A stretch of DNA of 64,000 bases from Zonotrichia leucophrys gambelii (taxonomy: Eukaryota > Chordata > Aves > Passeriformes > Passerellidae), in the NCBI RefSeq assembly GCF_028769735.1, contig NC_088188.1:682001-746000 (forward strand). The letters are read 5' to 3'. Of the stretch, positions 44,560-54,595 are shown piece after piece. Position numbers and translations under genes: made by a program. The notes beneath the pieces are model-generated. The model worked only from the letters and a program-made list of their open reading frames with translations, was not told where the DNA came from and searched no databases. Within the stretch, counting starts at the first letter, position 1, and each line of letters starts with the position of its first letter.

Positions 44560-46520
44560 CGCTGTGCCTTGTGTTCTTTGCGCTCTCCAGCACCCGCCTC
44601 GGTGGTGGGACAGCCCGGTGCTCCTGTGCCCTGGGCTCCCGTCCTGCTGAGAGATCACCCAGATCTGTTCTTAGGAGTCTCCTGAGATCCCCGCCGCCTG
44701 TTCCAGCCCTGGCGTCCCCTCCCCGTTCCCGTCTCGGGCCGCCCGGGGGTGACAGTGGCACAGAGCCTTGGCGGCGCCGGACGGGCTGCAGGGCTGTCCC
44801 ACGCCTGTCCCACGCCTGACCCGCCGCGATCTCCCCACCCGAGCCGGCAGAAGGCGGCGGGCGCCCGCCGGGGCGGGTCGGGGCGCGCTGGCCCCGGTGC
44901 CAGCCCGGAGCCCCGGCCGGGAGCGCCCCGGGCCCGGCGTGGGCAGCGCCCGCTGCTTTGCCTATCTCGCTTCCGGCACGGCAAGCGCTGCTCTGCCTTG
45001 GGAACATCCTTACTTCCTTCCTTCCCACCTCGGCGTTTGCGGGGACGGGGGTGACCCCGCCTAGCTCTGGGTATCTCTTCTGGATCTGAGGGCTAGAAGG
45101 CTCCCAGCTCCACAGTCCCTTCACTGGGCCCGGGAATGGTGGAAAACATGCCTGTAACCCTGTGGTGCCAGTGGGCAGGTGAGCTCAGTGCTCTGCCGAG
45201 CATCCCCGGGGATCCGTGGAGGCACCACTTGTCCCCCTGCAGGCGCTCGTGGGCCCTGTTTGGGATGCCGCATGTGGCCAGGTCCCGCCGTCTGGGGAAG
45301 GGTGCCAGGAATGGTGCCCACCATGCCGGCCCCTGCCTGCCTGCAGCACGGGGGAAGGGGCTGTCATTTGGGCCCAAAGGGTCTTTCATGGCCTGGGGGA
45401 TGCCAAGGCCAGTGTTGGGTGTCCATCAGGCTCCTGAGAGATAAAAGGTGCTGGGTAAGGAGTGAGTGTACAGCGGGAGAGGAGAAGCTGGAGAAACCAA
45501 AACCGAGACATGGGAAATGATGGTGAAACCTCTGGCAGGAGCCGCAGGGTGTGCCAGGCACAACCGATACCCGCTGAGCTCGGGGCCATAAAACCCCGGC
45601 TGGTCCCAGGTGCCAAGCACGGCACGGGCACCCAGGGGTGAACTCTGCTCCGTGAGGGGCTGAGCTGGATGTGGGCTGAGCCAGGGCCACAGCAGTCACA
45701 CGTGGCCATGTTGGAGCTGCCAGTGTGCCCAGCATGTGTCCCTATACCAGCCACCCCTCTCCCAGGGATGCCATCTGTGGTGACCCCACAGCTCCTCACC
45801 AGGGTTCGCCCTCTTGGGCTTCTCTGGGATGGTATCGCAGAAGATCTGAGCCCCAGACCTGGGTTCTGGGCAGAGCTCAGCTCTGATCCATTTCCCTTTT
45901 CTCCTGGAGAGGAGATCCTGGGTCCAAAGGGCACTGTTGAATGGCTGTGAGGGCAAAGCCAGAATGGGAGCAGGCAGTGCTGAGTGCTGTGGGGGGCTGC
46001 CTTCCCTTCCCTGCCGTGCCCTGTGCCCTTCCCTGAGCCCCTGGCACAAGGCCTGTGGCCGGGGAGGCTGAGTACCCGTGCTGGAGTGGGACATGGGGTG
46101 GGCACCGGGGGGTGGCCACCAGGGCAGGGCATGGGATGGGTGTGAGGTGGGGGGTTTCACTCTGCAGCACTGGGGGATGGGCCCACCTAGCCCCCCATAA
46201 GCCATGCTTTCCCTGACACTTGCCATGGCCTGGGAAGGGGGGATGGCAGAGGCTGTGCTGCACTGTGGGGACAGTGTAGGGGCCAGTGTGACACACGGGG
46301 GCTCCTGCTTGGGGCCTGGCTCCTCAGTGCCACATGTGTCCCCATCCTGTCCTGCAGCACCGCCCCATGGCACTCATGTCCCTGTGCCCTTCAAGTCCCT
46401 GTGTCCCCTGTGTCCCCATGCTGTCCTGCAGCTATTCCCATCCTGGGGGGGAGCAGGGCATACCAGACAAAGCCCACGCTGTCCCTGGCTGTGGGCTGTG
46501 CCTGTGACACCGTGCCTGTC
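44560..46520. other. Interval between CLDN4 and the third claudin
   Basis: A CpG-rich patch at about 44,690-45,070 has no recognisable gene. TATA-like elements on the plus strand occur at about 45,441 (GATAAAAGG) and 45,587 (CATAAAA). A donor-like CTCC|gtgagg near 45,651 could end a non-coding first exon for the third claudin. None of this is certain. Confidence 0.4.
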
Positions 46521-46526
46521 CCCGCA
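46509..46526 (+). other. Splice acceptor just upstream of the third claudin start
   Basis: ACCGTGCCTGTCCCCGCAG is a good pyrimidine-rich acceptor ending 10 bases before the ATG at 46,537. It implies that this gene has a non-coding first exon spliced to the coding exon. Confidence 0.55.
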
Positions 46527-46536
46527 GGAGCTGTTG

Positions 46537-47181
46537 ATGGCGATGATGACGATGCAGACGGGAGGACTGATGATGGCCACCCTGGGCTGGCTGGGCTCCA
46601 TCCTCACCTGTGCCCTGCCCATGTGGAAGGTGACGGCCTTCATCGGCTCCAACATCGTGGTGGCCCAGGTGTTTTGGGAAGGGCTGTGGATGAACTGCGT
46701 CTATGAGAGCACGGGGCAGATGCAGTGCAAGGCCTACGACTCCCTGCTGGAGCTCACCTCCGACCTGCAAGCTGCTCGTGCCCTGGTGGTCACCTCCATC
46801 TTCGTGGCCTGCCTTGCCTTCTTCATCGCCCTCTCGGGAGCCGACTGCACCCGTTGCGTGGATGACAGCGGCACCAAGAGCAGGATCTCTGCGGTGGCAG
46901 GCGTCATCTTCATCATGGCCAGCATCATGCTGCTCATCCCCGTCTCCTGGTCTGCCAACAGCATCGTCAGCAACTTCTACAACCCCATGGTGCCTGAGGC
47001 CCTCAAGAGAGAGCTGGGGGCTGCCCTCTACATCGGCTGGGCCTCCAGTGCCCTGCAGCTCTTCGGTGGGGGCGTCCTGTGCTGCTCAGGATCCCAGTCC
47101 CAGCAGGACCCCTACCCCAAGAAGTACAGGGCAGTGAAAACCTGCGGCCCAATGGGCTATGCCATGAAGGACTATGTGTGA
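46537..47181 (+). CDS. Third claudin of the cluster, CLDN3/4/6/9-like
   Basis: A single coding exon gives 214 residues from the first ATG. All claudin hallmarks are present: four spans, W30, G49-L50-W51, C54 and C64, a FYNPMV second loop, a CC pair after span four and a terminal DYV PDZ ligand. The first loop differs from CLDN3/4: CVYESTGQMQC replaces [11 protein letters not shown] (Glu for Gln), and [14 protein letters not shown] replaces [14 protein letters not shown]. The tail (PKKYRAVKTCGPMGYAMKDYV region) matches neither CLDN3 nor CLDN4. Four ATGs in frame lie within the first six codons; the first has a weak context and 46,543 or 46,546 may be used instead. It is a tight-junction protein by family, but barrier or pore behaviour cannot be read from sequence. 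Human has no claudin between CLDN4 and METTL27. I leave the symbol blank because I cannot assign orthology. Confidence 0.9.
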   Translation: MAMMTMQTGGLMMATLGWLGSILTCALPMWKVTAFIGSNIVVAQVFWEGLWMNCVYESTGQMQCKAYDSLLELTSDLQAARALVVTSIFVACLAFFIALSGADCTRCVDDSGTKSRISAVAGVIFIMASIMLLIPVSWSANSIVSNFYNPMVPEALKRELGAALYIGWASSALQLFGGGVLCCSGSQSQQDPYPKKYRAVKTCGPMGYAMKDYV

Positions 47182-47338
47182 GCCACTGTGCCCAGGTGCC
47201 AGCCCAAGGCAGAGCACCGCTGTCCCGGTCCTGCATCCCCGTGCCACACCCTGCCCCTGCACTGCCTCCTCCTGCCCATCCCCACGCTGGCTCACCCCCA
47301 GCACGGTCCCCACATGTGCCCTTCCCCAGGACAGGGAC

Positions 47339-47344
47339 TATAAA
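47339..47344 (+). terminator. Possible poly(A) signal of the third claudin (TATAAA)
   Basis: TATAAA, a known weak variant of AATAAA, lies 158 bp past the stop, with GT-rich sequence (GCGGTGTGGGG) some 45 bases downstream. No canonical plus-strand signal is seen before the METTL27 3' end. Confidence 0.35.
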
Positions 47345-47720
47345 CATCCTGGTGCCACCAAGGCTGCCTGGGCTCATTTTGAACAGCGCGGTGTGGGGAG
47401 GATGGTGACGCGTCCTGGGGGTGCTGTGCCCTGCCAGCTGCTGTGCTCCAGCACCTACAACATCCCCATCTTCCCAAGGGGAGCAGCAGCAGTCTGCCAG
47501 CTCCTGGCATTCCTTGCAGCAGGAAAGAGGCAGGGAGAGGATGCTGAGAGCTAAGAGAGGCACGGGGGGACACCAGGTGCTCTGAGCCCCCATGAACTGG
47601 GAGGGGACCCCAGAGAAAGGCTGAATCCCCCCTCCCAAGCTCCTGGCCACCCACCCTGGAGGGGGCACATTCCCACTGCTCTGGGAACAACACACAGCCG
47701 ACAGACAGCAGGGACAGAGC

Positions 47721-47726
47721 TTTATT
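47721..47726 (-). terminator. METTL27 polyadenylation signal
   Basis: TTTATT on the plus strand reads AATAAA on the minus strand. It is followed, in transcript direction, by GU-rich TGCTGTCTGTCGGCTGTGTG. It gives METTL27 a 3' UTR of about 1.1 kb and leaves only about 0.35 kb to the end of the convergent third claudin. Confidence 0.65.
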
Positions 47727-48853
47727 GAACAGGCAAGTGTAGGGCTGGGCACAGCCACAACCCCCAGCTGCCCAGGGGACAGTGTTGGAGACAAACGGGG
47801 AGGGAGCAGTAGGACTGATGAGCACAGGGACCCCAAAACATGGGGTACAAAGCAGAAGGGTGGCAAGAGCCATGGGGAGGGTGAGTGTGGAAGATGTGGG
47901 TGAGGAACAGGGACAGACACAGCCATTGCCTCACACTGAGAACAGCTCCTGAGGGGAAGGATGCAACCTCTTCTCCAGGAACATGGGAACAGGATAAGCA
48001 GGAACAGGTCTGAGGGAAGGGAAAAATGAAAAAAAAACCCCAAATATTCCAGGAAGAGATTTGGGTAAAAAACTTCCCAAGGGAGCAGTGGAGGAGGAAT
48101 TGTGAAGGCAGCCCAGCAAGGGGCTGGGGGAACAGGCTGGGCAGGCAGTGCTGGATGGCTCCTGGGTGGGGAGCAGCTGCCAGCTCCCCAAATCCCTTCC
48201 AAACTCATTTCCCCTCCCTGAACATTAACTACAAAGCTGTGGGAAAATGAGATTCAAGCAGCTGTTGTGGGATGCAAGGCAGATGTGGCACTTGGAAAGC
48301 CTCTCCAGCTGGGAGTCACCTTGGCGTTGCTGCTTTGACTCTGGATGTGGAGGCTCCTGCACCTCAGGGCTGGCTCGGTCCCGAGGGAGGAGGAGAGGCC
48401 ATAGGACACAGCAGTGGGGAGCCACCTCCAGCAGTCCCCAGCTAAAGACTCTGGGGGTAGGAGATGGAGAAGGATCCAGATTTGACCATGAGTGCTGAGA
48501 TGGGGAAGGTGGGGAGAAATCCCAGACTGGACATGCCTCAGAACAGCCATGTGGGTCTGTGAGATGCCATGGTGAACGGTGAGGTGTTGGGGTCAATACC
48601 TAAATGTCAGAGCTAAAGGTGGCACACAGGAGACCCTGGTGAATCCAGAGACCCTCCCCGTGCTGTGCAGCAGACAAGGGCCCCAAGCCCAGACCTCGGT
48701 GAGAAGGAACCAAGGAAAGGAATGGGGAAATTTCCCCAGAATATTCCCCCAACTCTGTCACCCCCAGCAGCTGCCTTGCTGCAGGAGGGGGCCACTGGGC
48801 TCTGTTTTACAAAGGGTCAAGTGCTCACCCCCCCTCCAGAGCCATGCTAGCTC

Positions 48854-50302
48854 TCAGCCCTCCTCGAGGTTGGGAACAGGGCACTTCTGGTAGATGTAGA
48901 CCACGCCGGAGATGTAGCCAGTGCCCTGGGTGCTCTCCTCCTCGGAGGTGGCCCTCTCCCAGTACTCCACTTCCTGGGCCTGCAGCTTCTGCCAGGCTCC
49001 TCTCTGCTCCAGCTGCCCCAGCGCTGCCTCCAGCTCCGCCTTGTACCGCAGGTTCGAGGGGTTGCTCCTCGTCGTCAGGCACAGGAAGCCGCCTGCGGGA
49101 CAGGAGAAGGTAACACTGACACAGCGGGGACACGGGGAGGCACCGAGAGCCCGCCCGGAGTCAGCGGGCACGGAGAGGGCACGGACAGGGCATGGACGGG
49201 CACAGACAGGGCACGGACGGGGCAGCGGGCAGGGGACAGGCAGGACAGCAGGCAGAGATGGGCAGCACAGGGGATGGCAGGGCATGGGCGGGATGTCCCG
49301 CCTGAGCACAGCTGTCACACACCAGCACCCTTACTCACTGCCACCTTGTCCCGCTGCCCAGCCCTGGCAGCGGGCAGGGTCAGGGACCCCATGAATCGCC
49401 CGTGTGTGGCAGCATGGAGAAAGCCGTGTTCCAGCTGTGCCACGGGCCCAGCGCTCAGCGGGGGACCCGCATCCACCGGGGCTCGGTGTCCCATCCCAGC
49501 CCGCCGGGGGTCCCAGAGCGGGGGGAAGCGGCCCCCCCTTACCCGGCTTGGTGACCCGCAGCAGCTCCGGCAGCACCGTGCTCGGCACCTGCCCCTCGCC
49601 CAGGGCCCCCACCACCGTCACGGCGTCGTAGTGCTCTGCGAGGACACGGGGCATCACCGGGGGGTCCCTCCGGGGCTCCCCCGCCCGGTGCCGGCCCGTC
49701 ACCCGTGAGACACGCGGGTGTCACCGAGGGGTCCCGGGGTCCGCCCCCTCCCATTACCTGCGGGCGCGGGCAGCGGCTCCCTGCCCAGGACGCAGAGCCG
49801 CAGCTCCTGGTAGAGCCCGGTGCTCCGCGCCCGCTCCAGCATCCCCGCGCTGCCGTCCACGCCGTCCACGCAGCGGAACCCGCGCCGGTGGAGCTGCGGG
49901 GACAGAGGCACCGTCACCCCCGCCCCGCCCCGTCCCGTTACCCCCAGCCCGTCCCGCCCTGTCCAGTCCCGTTAGCCCCGGCCCGTCCCGCCGGTACCTC
50001 CCGCGCTACGAGCCCGGTGCCACAGGCCACGTCGAGCAGCCGCGCCTCCGCATGCGGCGCGGGGAAGGCGAAGGCGAGCGAGGCGGCGGCGAGATACGGC
50101 GCCCGGTACTCCAGAGCCGCCACATCCTGCGGGGACACGGCGGTCAGCGGGGACACCCACGGCCCCGTTCCCGTTCCCTCTGTGTCCCCGGTACCTGCTC
50201 GTAGAGGGCGGCCCAGCCGTCGTAGAGCCGAAGCCGTTCGGGCAGCGCCGAGCCCCGGTGCACCGCAGCCACGCGGTCCCGCACGGCCGTCGGCGGCCCC
50301 AT
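48854..50302 (-). CDS. METTL27: METTL27, SAM-dependent methyltransferase-like protein (five coding exons)
   Basis: Coding exons on the minus strand are 50,302-50,195, 50,126-49,998, 49,893-49,758, 49,635-49,543 and 49,092-48,854. All introns are GT-AG and phases agree, giving 234 residues against about 245 in human. The class I methyltransferase fold shows motif I LLDVACGTG at residues 66-74 and the acidic motif II region with GVDGSAGML near 90-98. FDAV/YDAV-type motif IV appears as HYDAVTVVGAL, and a post-strand KPGGFLCLTTR follows. The start MGPPTAVRDRV follows the CpG promoter; the adjacent conserved LRLYDGWAALYEQ and EYRAPYLA segments confirm it. The enzyme binds SAM, but its physiological substrate is not established. 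Introns are very short (68, 104, 122 and 450 bp). It converges with the third claudin. The C-terminus after SNPSNLRYK is the least certain part of the comparison with mammals. Confidence 0.93.
49165..49290. repeat. Short G-rich minisatellite in METTL27 intron 4
   Basis: Variants of 'gggcacggacagg' (12-14 bp) recur about nine times inside the 450-bp intron 49,093-49,542. Copies are imperfect. Confidence 0.7.
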
Positions 50303-51330
50303 CCTGGTACCGCCCGGTACCGTCCGGGCCGACTGACCCGCGCCGGGCCCGCCCCCGCCACCATTGAACCGGAGGCTCCGCCCCGGACACGCCCCTAAAG
50401 CACTTGGCCCCGCCCCCCGCTCGCGACGCGCCCCCAGTGCCTCATTGGCTTCTCTGCTCGCCCAGGATACGCCCCCAACACGTTTCCACAATGACCCCGC
50501 CCAGGACCGCCCCACAGAACGCGCGAACCCGCCCCGGCCAATTGGTTTGGGGCGCCCCCGGCCACGCCCCCGCGCTCCATTGGTTGGGGGCGCCCGCCCC
50601 GGCCACGCCCCCGCGCTCCATTGGCAGCCGGAGCTGCCCCTCCGGGCGTTAGGAGCGACCAAGTGCGCTGGGCAGCGGTGGGGGGAGAAGGATCCGGTGT
50701 CCTGAGACCTGACCAAGCGTCCGAGTGGTGACCAATGGCCCAGGGAGGCGTCAGGTGTCCTGGGGGCCTGGCCAAGTCCAGCAATGGTGACCTCAAATAC
50801 CCCAGGGCCGTGACACCGAATCCCCGCGGGGAGCGGCACCGGGGGCCCCAGGGCGCCTGTCTCCAGCAGTGTCCTCTGCTCCTGCCGCTGTCACCTGCAG
50901 GGGTCAGTGCCCATTGCGTCACTCATGTCCCAGGCGCGGGGACAGTGTCCTGGACAGGTCACCTCCTGCCCGGGCCCTGGCCCCAGCCCCGCACGGCCCC
51001 AGCGCTGCGCTGTTCTCCATCCTGCCCCCGCATCTCCTTCCTCCACTCCGTCACTCAGCGTGGCCGCCCCCCGCGCCCGCCGTGCCGCACCGTGTGCGGC
51101 AGTGACAACCCGGGACTGCCCCCGGGGAGGCGGCCACGCACTACCGGGCAGCTGCTGCTTTTCCTGAGCGGCCCGTGCCGCCCCTCGGGCCGGGGGTCAT
51201 TGTGCGCTGCCCCGTGGGGACAGGGGACAGGAGCGGGCCGTGGCGGGGAGGGAGAGGCGCGGGCTGGCTCCTGCGAGGAGCGGGGAGCTGGGGTTGATGA
51301 TGGCTGCCGGCTCCTTGCAGCTCGCGGGGT
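50303..51330 (-). promoter_or_regulatory. METTL27 CpG-island promoter with a duplicated GC-box/CCAAT module
   Basis: Inverted CCAAT boxes (ATTGG, in gene orientation CCAAT) are at 50,444-50,448, 50,541-50,545, 50,579-50,583 and 50,620-50,624. An identical 24-bp segment containing a CCACGCCCCC GC box and CCATTGG is repeated at 50,560-50,583 and 50,601-50,624, an offset of 41 bp. No TATA box is visible. CpG density stays high to about 51,330, so a divergent plus-strand transcript is possible, but no coding exon was recognised on that side. Confidence 0.65.
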
Positions 51331-51640
51331 GCCATCAGTGTGTGACCTGGGTGAGGTTCGCGTTTGACTCAGAGCAAGAACAGCCCTGAGACCCCGCGCG
51401 ATGCACGGCGGGGGCGGGATGTCACCTCCAGGTCACAATTCCCCGGAGTGCCTGATGCAGGTGCCCAATGTTTGTGAGGTTCCGTACCCAGCTGCGTTAT
51501 CCCTCCAAGGGCGAGGTCACTGCGGGAGTCCCCGTTAACCTTTGGTGTCGCAGCGAGGCCGAGGGACAAGCTCTGGGACAAGCCACAGCTGTGCCCATCG
51601 CCTCCGGCTGTTCCCAGAGCGAAACAGACGGATCCAACCA

Positions 51641-51672
51641 CTAATTAGTGACAGATTCAGCTGCTAATTAAT
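51641..51672. promoter_or_regulatory. Paired homeodomain-like sites around an E-box
   Basis: CTAATTAGTGACAG (51,641) and CTAATTAATGAC (51,664) flank a CAGCTG E-box at 51,658-51,663. The two halves resemble each other, suggesting a small duplication. Function is inferred. Confidence 0.3.
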
Positions 51673-53559
51673 GACGGGAAGAAAATGCGGTGCCCTGAGG
51701 GAGCCAGTGGCCGCTCCGAGGCCGCGCTGGTGGCCTCGTCACCTCCTGTGTCCCTCCCTGGGGCCCGCTCTGTGTCACAGGCGGGGCCGGCTCACCCGCG
51801 GCCGGCCGGTCAGTGCTGGCCGGGACCCTCGAGAGGGAGCCCTCCGCCCGCGGGACGGACCCGCACGGCCGCGCTCGGGGTTCCTGGCGGAGCCGCAGAG
51901 CACAGCGCGGGGCTGGGGCCGCCCAGGGCTCGGCCCGGGACAGCAGCGACAGTGCCACCCACTCCAGGCACAGGGATGGCTCCCGGGCTGGGGCTGCGGC
52001 GCTGTGACAGCTCCTGCCACTGTCCATGGGCATTTTGTCCCCCCTGCTGCCACCAGCGTGGGCCCAATCCTGTCCCTCGTGCTTGGTGTCCTTGGGAGGG
52101 CTGTGGCCTCCAGCACGGCTCTCTCAGTCTCGCCATGGTTCCCACCACTAAGTGAACTTCCCTCGAGGAAGCAGTGCCAGGATGCACCTCCAGCACTCCC
52201 TGTCTCTGCTCTGCTCTCCCAGGGCCCACTGGGCCTCGCCTTCTGCAGCCTTGACCTGGACGGATCCAGCCCCGAATCTGCTGGTGCTTTCTCCGTCCCC
52301 TTCCCGTGGCTGGCTGGCTCTGTCACAGCACAGCTGTGCAAACGCCTGCACCCCGTGCCACCCCCACGGCTCTGGGCTGGCTGGGGCCCAGCACGGCCAT
52401 GCTGGGGTCTGCACAGGGCCTGTTGCCAGCGTGGGATGGCCTGGGCCATCCCTGCTCAGGGCTGGGGACAGAGGTGGCAGCAGGTGTTGGCAGGCTGGAG
52501 CGTCCCATGGCTGGTGCTGGTGTGAGGCTGGACTTTGTCCTGACACGTGGCCTGGTGCTGGCGGGCTCCCACTGGGTCACAGGACGTTCCTCTCTGATGG
52601 TGCAGTTCCTTGGGGCGCTGTCCTTGTCCCCTGCCAGGGGACACGGCTCTCTCTGTGCCCTGATGGGGTGCTGGGACACTGGAGCTCAGCTCAGCTGCCC
52701 TGATGGAGTGTCCCCACCAGCCCTCAAAGGGGACCATGTGCTCCCAAGGCAGGGGCTGAGCCCCCCGAGCCCACAGATCTCTGCTGGGGCCTCGCCTGCC
52801 CTCCCTCCCCAAGGAGCTTCTGCAGGGGTGGAAGCATAGCTTAGGTGGGGCCCTCACCTCCAAAGCTGCCACTGAGCTGGGACAGGAGATGACAAAGGCC
52901 AGGTCTGTGCCTGGTTTGGGCCAGGCATCTCCAGGGTGGGCAATGTCACCTGACACCAAACCTGCCTGCAGGTCCCCCCTCTGAGCCTTCCTGGATGCCC
53001 AGGTGAAGTGTGGTGGCATTGGTACCCTGGGCAGCTGGGCTTGCATGGCCCAGGGCCTGTGCAGGGCAGCCCTGGCACATTCTTGGCCCTTGGGGTGGGA
53101 CTGATGCTGTCCCCCTGGACATCCCAATGATGTTGGAATGTCCCTAAGCTTCTTCATCAGGCTGGAGTGACAAAATGCTCAGCCCCATGGCCTTGTGCAC
53201 CTCAGAGACTTCCTGGGTGGCCCACACAGCTCCTGGGTCCAGCTGTGGTGTGGGTGTCCCTGGGGCAAGGGACAGATTCTTGCAGGGGGACAACGGTGGA
53301 CTTGGCAGCTTCTGGCTCAGAGGACTTTGGGGACAGTCATGGTAACTGTCACTGGTCTGTGCATCGGTCCTGACTGCAGTTTCTTGGTAGTACAGGAGCC
53401 TACCAGCACCAGGGAATGGCTTCAGGGCATCCCAAGATATTTCCAGTTCTGGAAAAAGGCCCTTCATGGTCCTCTGAGCTGTCTGCTGCATTTCCTGGGC
53501 GGGGAAAGCATGGGCAACCATCCCAGGGGGCACTTGAGCCACACAAGGTGGAGGTGGAA

Positions 53560-53885
53560 TGCTCTGCTGGGTGCAGAATTGTGCAGAGCAGGGAAGGAAA
53601 ACCCTGTGGGGTGAAAGCCAGGTGTGATCTGGAGAGCCCCCATGGGGAGACAGAGGGAGGAGGGAGGATCAGGTTGGAAATTAGCAAAGATTTCTTCACT
53701 GAAAGGGCAGTCAGGCCCTGGCACAGCTGCCCAGGGCAGGGTGCAGTCCCCACCCCTGGAGGGGCTTAACAGCCCTGTGCATGTGGCACTGGCGACATGG
53801 GGACATGGCCTGGGCAGTGCTGGGGGAATGGTTGGACTCGATGGTTTCAGAGGGCTTTTCCAGTCTTAGTGATTCTGTAATCTCC
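53560..53885 (+). repeat. CR1 LINE 3' end
   Basis: Sense CR1 of the same subgroup as the copy at 5434. It runs from about 'gcagggaaggaaaaccctg' through 'ggaggggcttaacagccctgtgc' to the terminus 'aatggttggactcgatgg' and 'ttagtgattctgtaatc'. Confidence 0.85.
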
Positions 53886-54414
53886 CCATGGCCGAGGGGG
53901 TGACAGACAGCAGGACAGGGCCGGGGTGGCAGGTGAGGCTTCACGTACCCTGTGTGGGATTGCTCTGCACTGACATCCTTAGAGGAAAGAGCATTTTCCC
54001 TTCCCAGCATCCAAACGTGACTGGAATCTGCCCGCTCCTCCCCTCACCCCCACCCCCCGGTGTTCAAGGGCCGTGGATTTTGCCCCTGAGCCCCACTCAG
54101 ACACATGAGCTCCCCTGGATCCCTGGGCTCCTGCCCGACTTCTGAGTCTGCAATCTCAGCGTGGCTGGGACCGATGGTGCCCGGGGCTGCGGTCACCAAC
54201 CCTCCTGCCCTGGTTCCACGGCCTGCACGGCTCCGGGCAGGTGACAAGGAGGGGCTGAGGTGACAATCACCGGAGCTGGGTGGCGATCGGGGTGGGTGGC
54301 GCGGCCCGGAGCGGCTCATGGAGCCCATTCGGGGGCTGGAAGGGCTGCGCTGTCTCCAGCGGGGCACGCTGTCCCCGACCCGCGGGGAGCCGACCATTCC
54401 CTGAGTGACATGGG

Positions 54415-54595
54415 TGAGTGTGGCTGTCCCGGCCATTCCCCGAGTGTGGCTGTCCCGGGTATTATTCCCTGAGTGTGGCTGTCTCGGCTGTTTCCTGGGT
54501 ATGGCTGTCCCGGCTGTTTCCCAGGTGTGGCTGTCCCGGGTATTCCCTGAGTGTGGCTGTCCCGGCCATTCTCCGAGTGTGACTGTCACCCACAG
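54415..54595. repeat. 26-29-bp minisatellite, about seven copies
   Basis: GTGTGGCTGTCCCGG recurs at about 54,418, 54,444, 54,473, 54,500 (variant), 54,524, 54,551 and 54,577. Each is followed by a 'cattcccc/tattccctga/tgtttcc' spacer. Spacer variation makes the period uneven. Confidence 0.85.

Noticed and set aside
51671..52525. A 284-codon frame considered as a TMEM270-like protein
   Set aside because: It has no consistent membrane-span pattern or similarity to what I know of TMEM270, and lies in GC-rich DNA.
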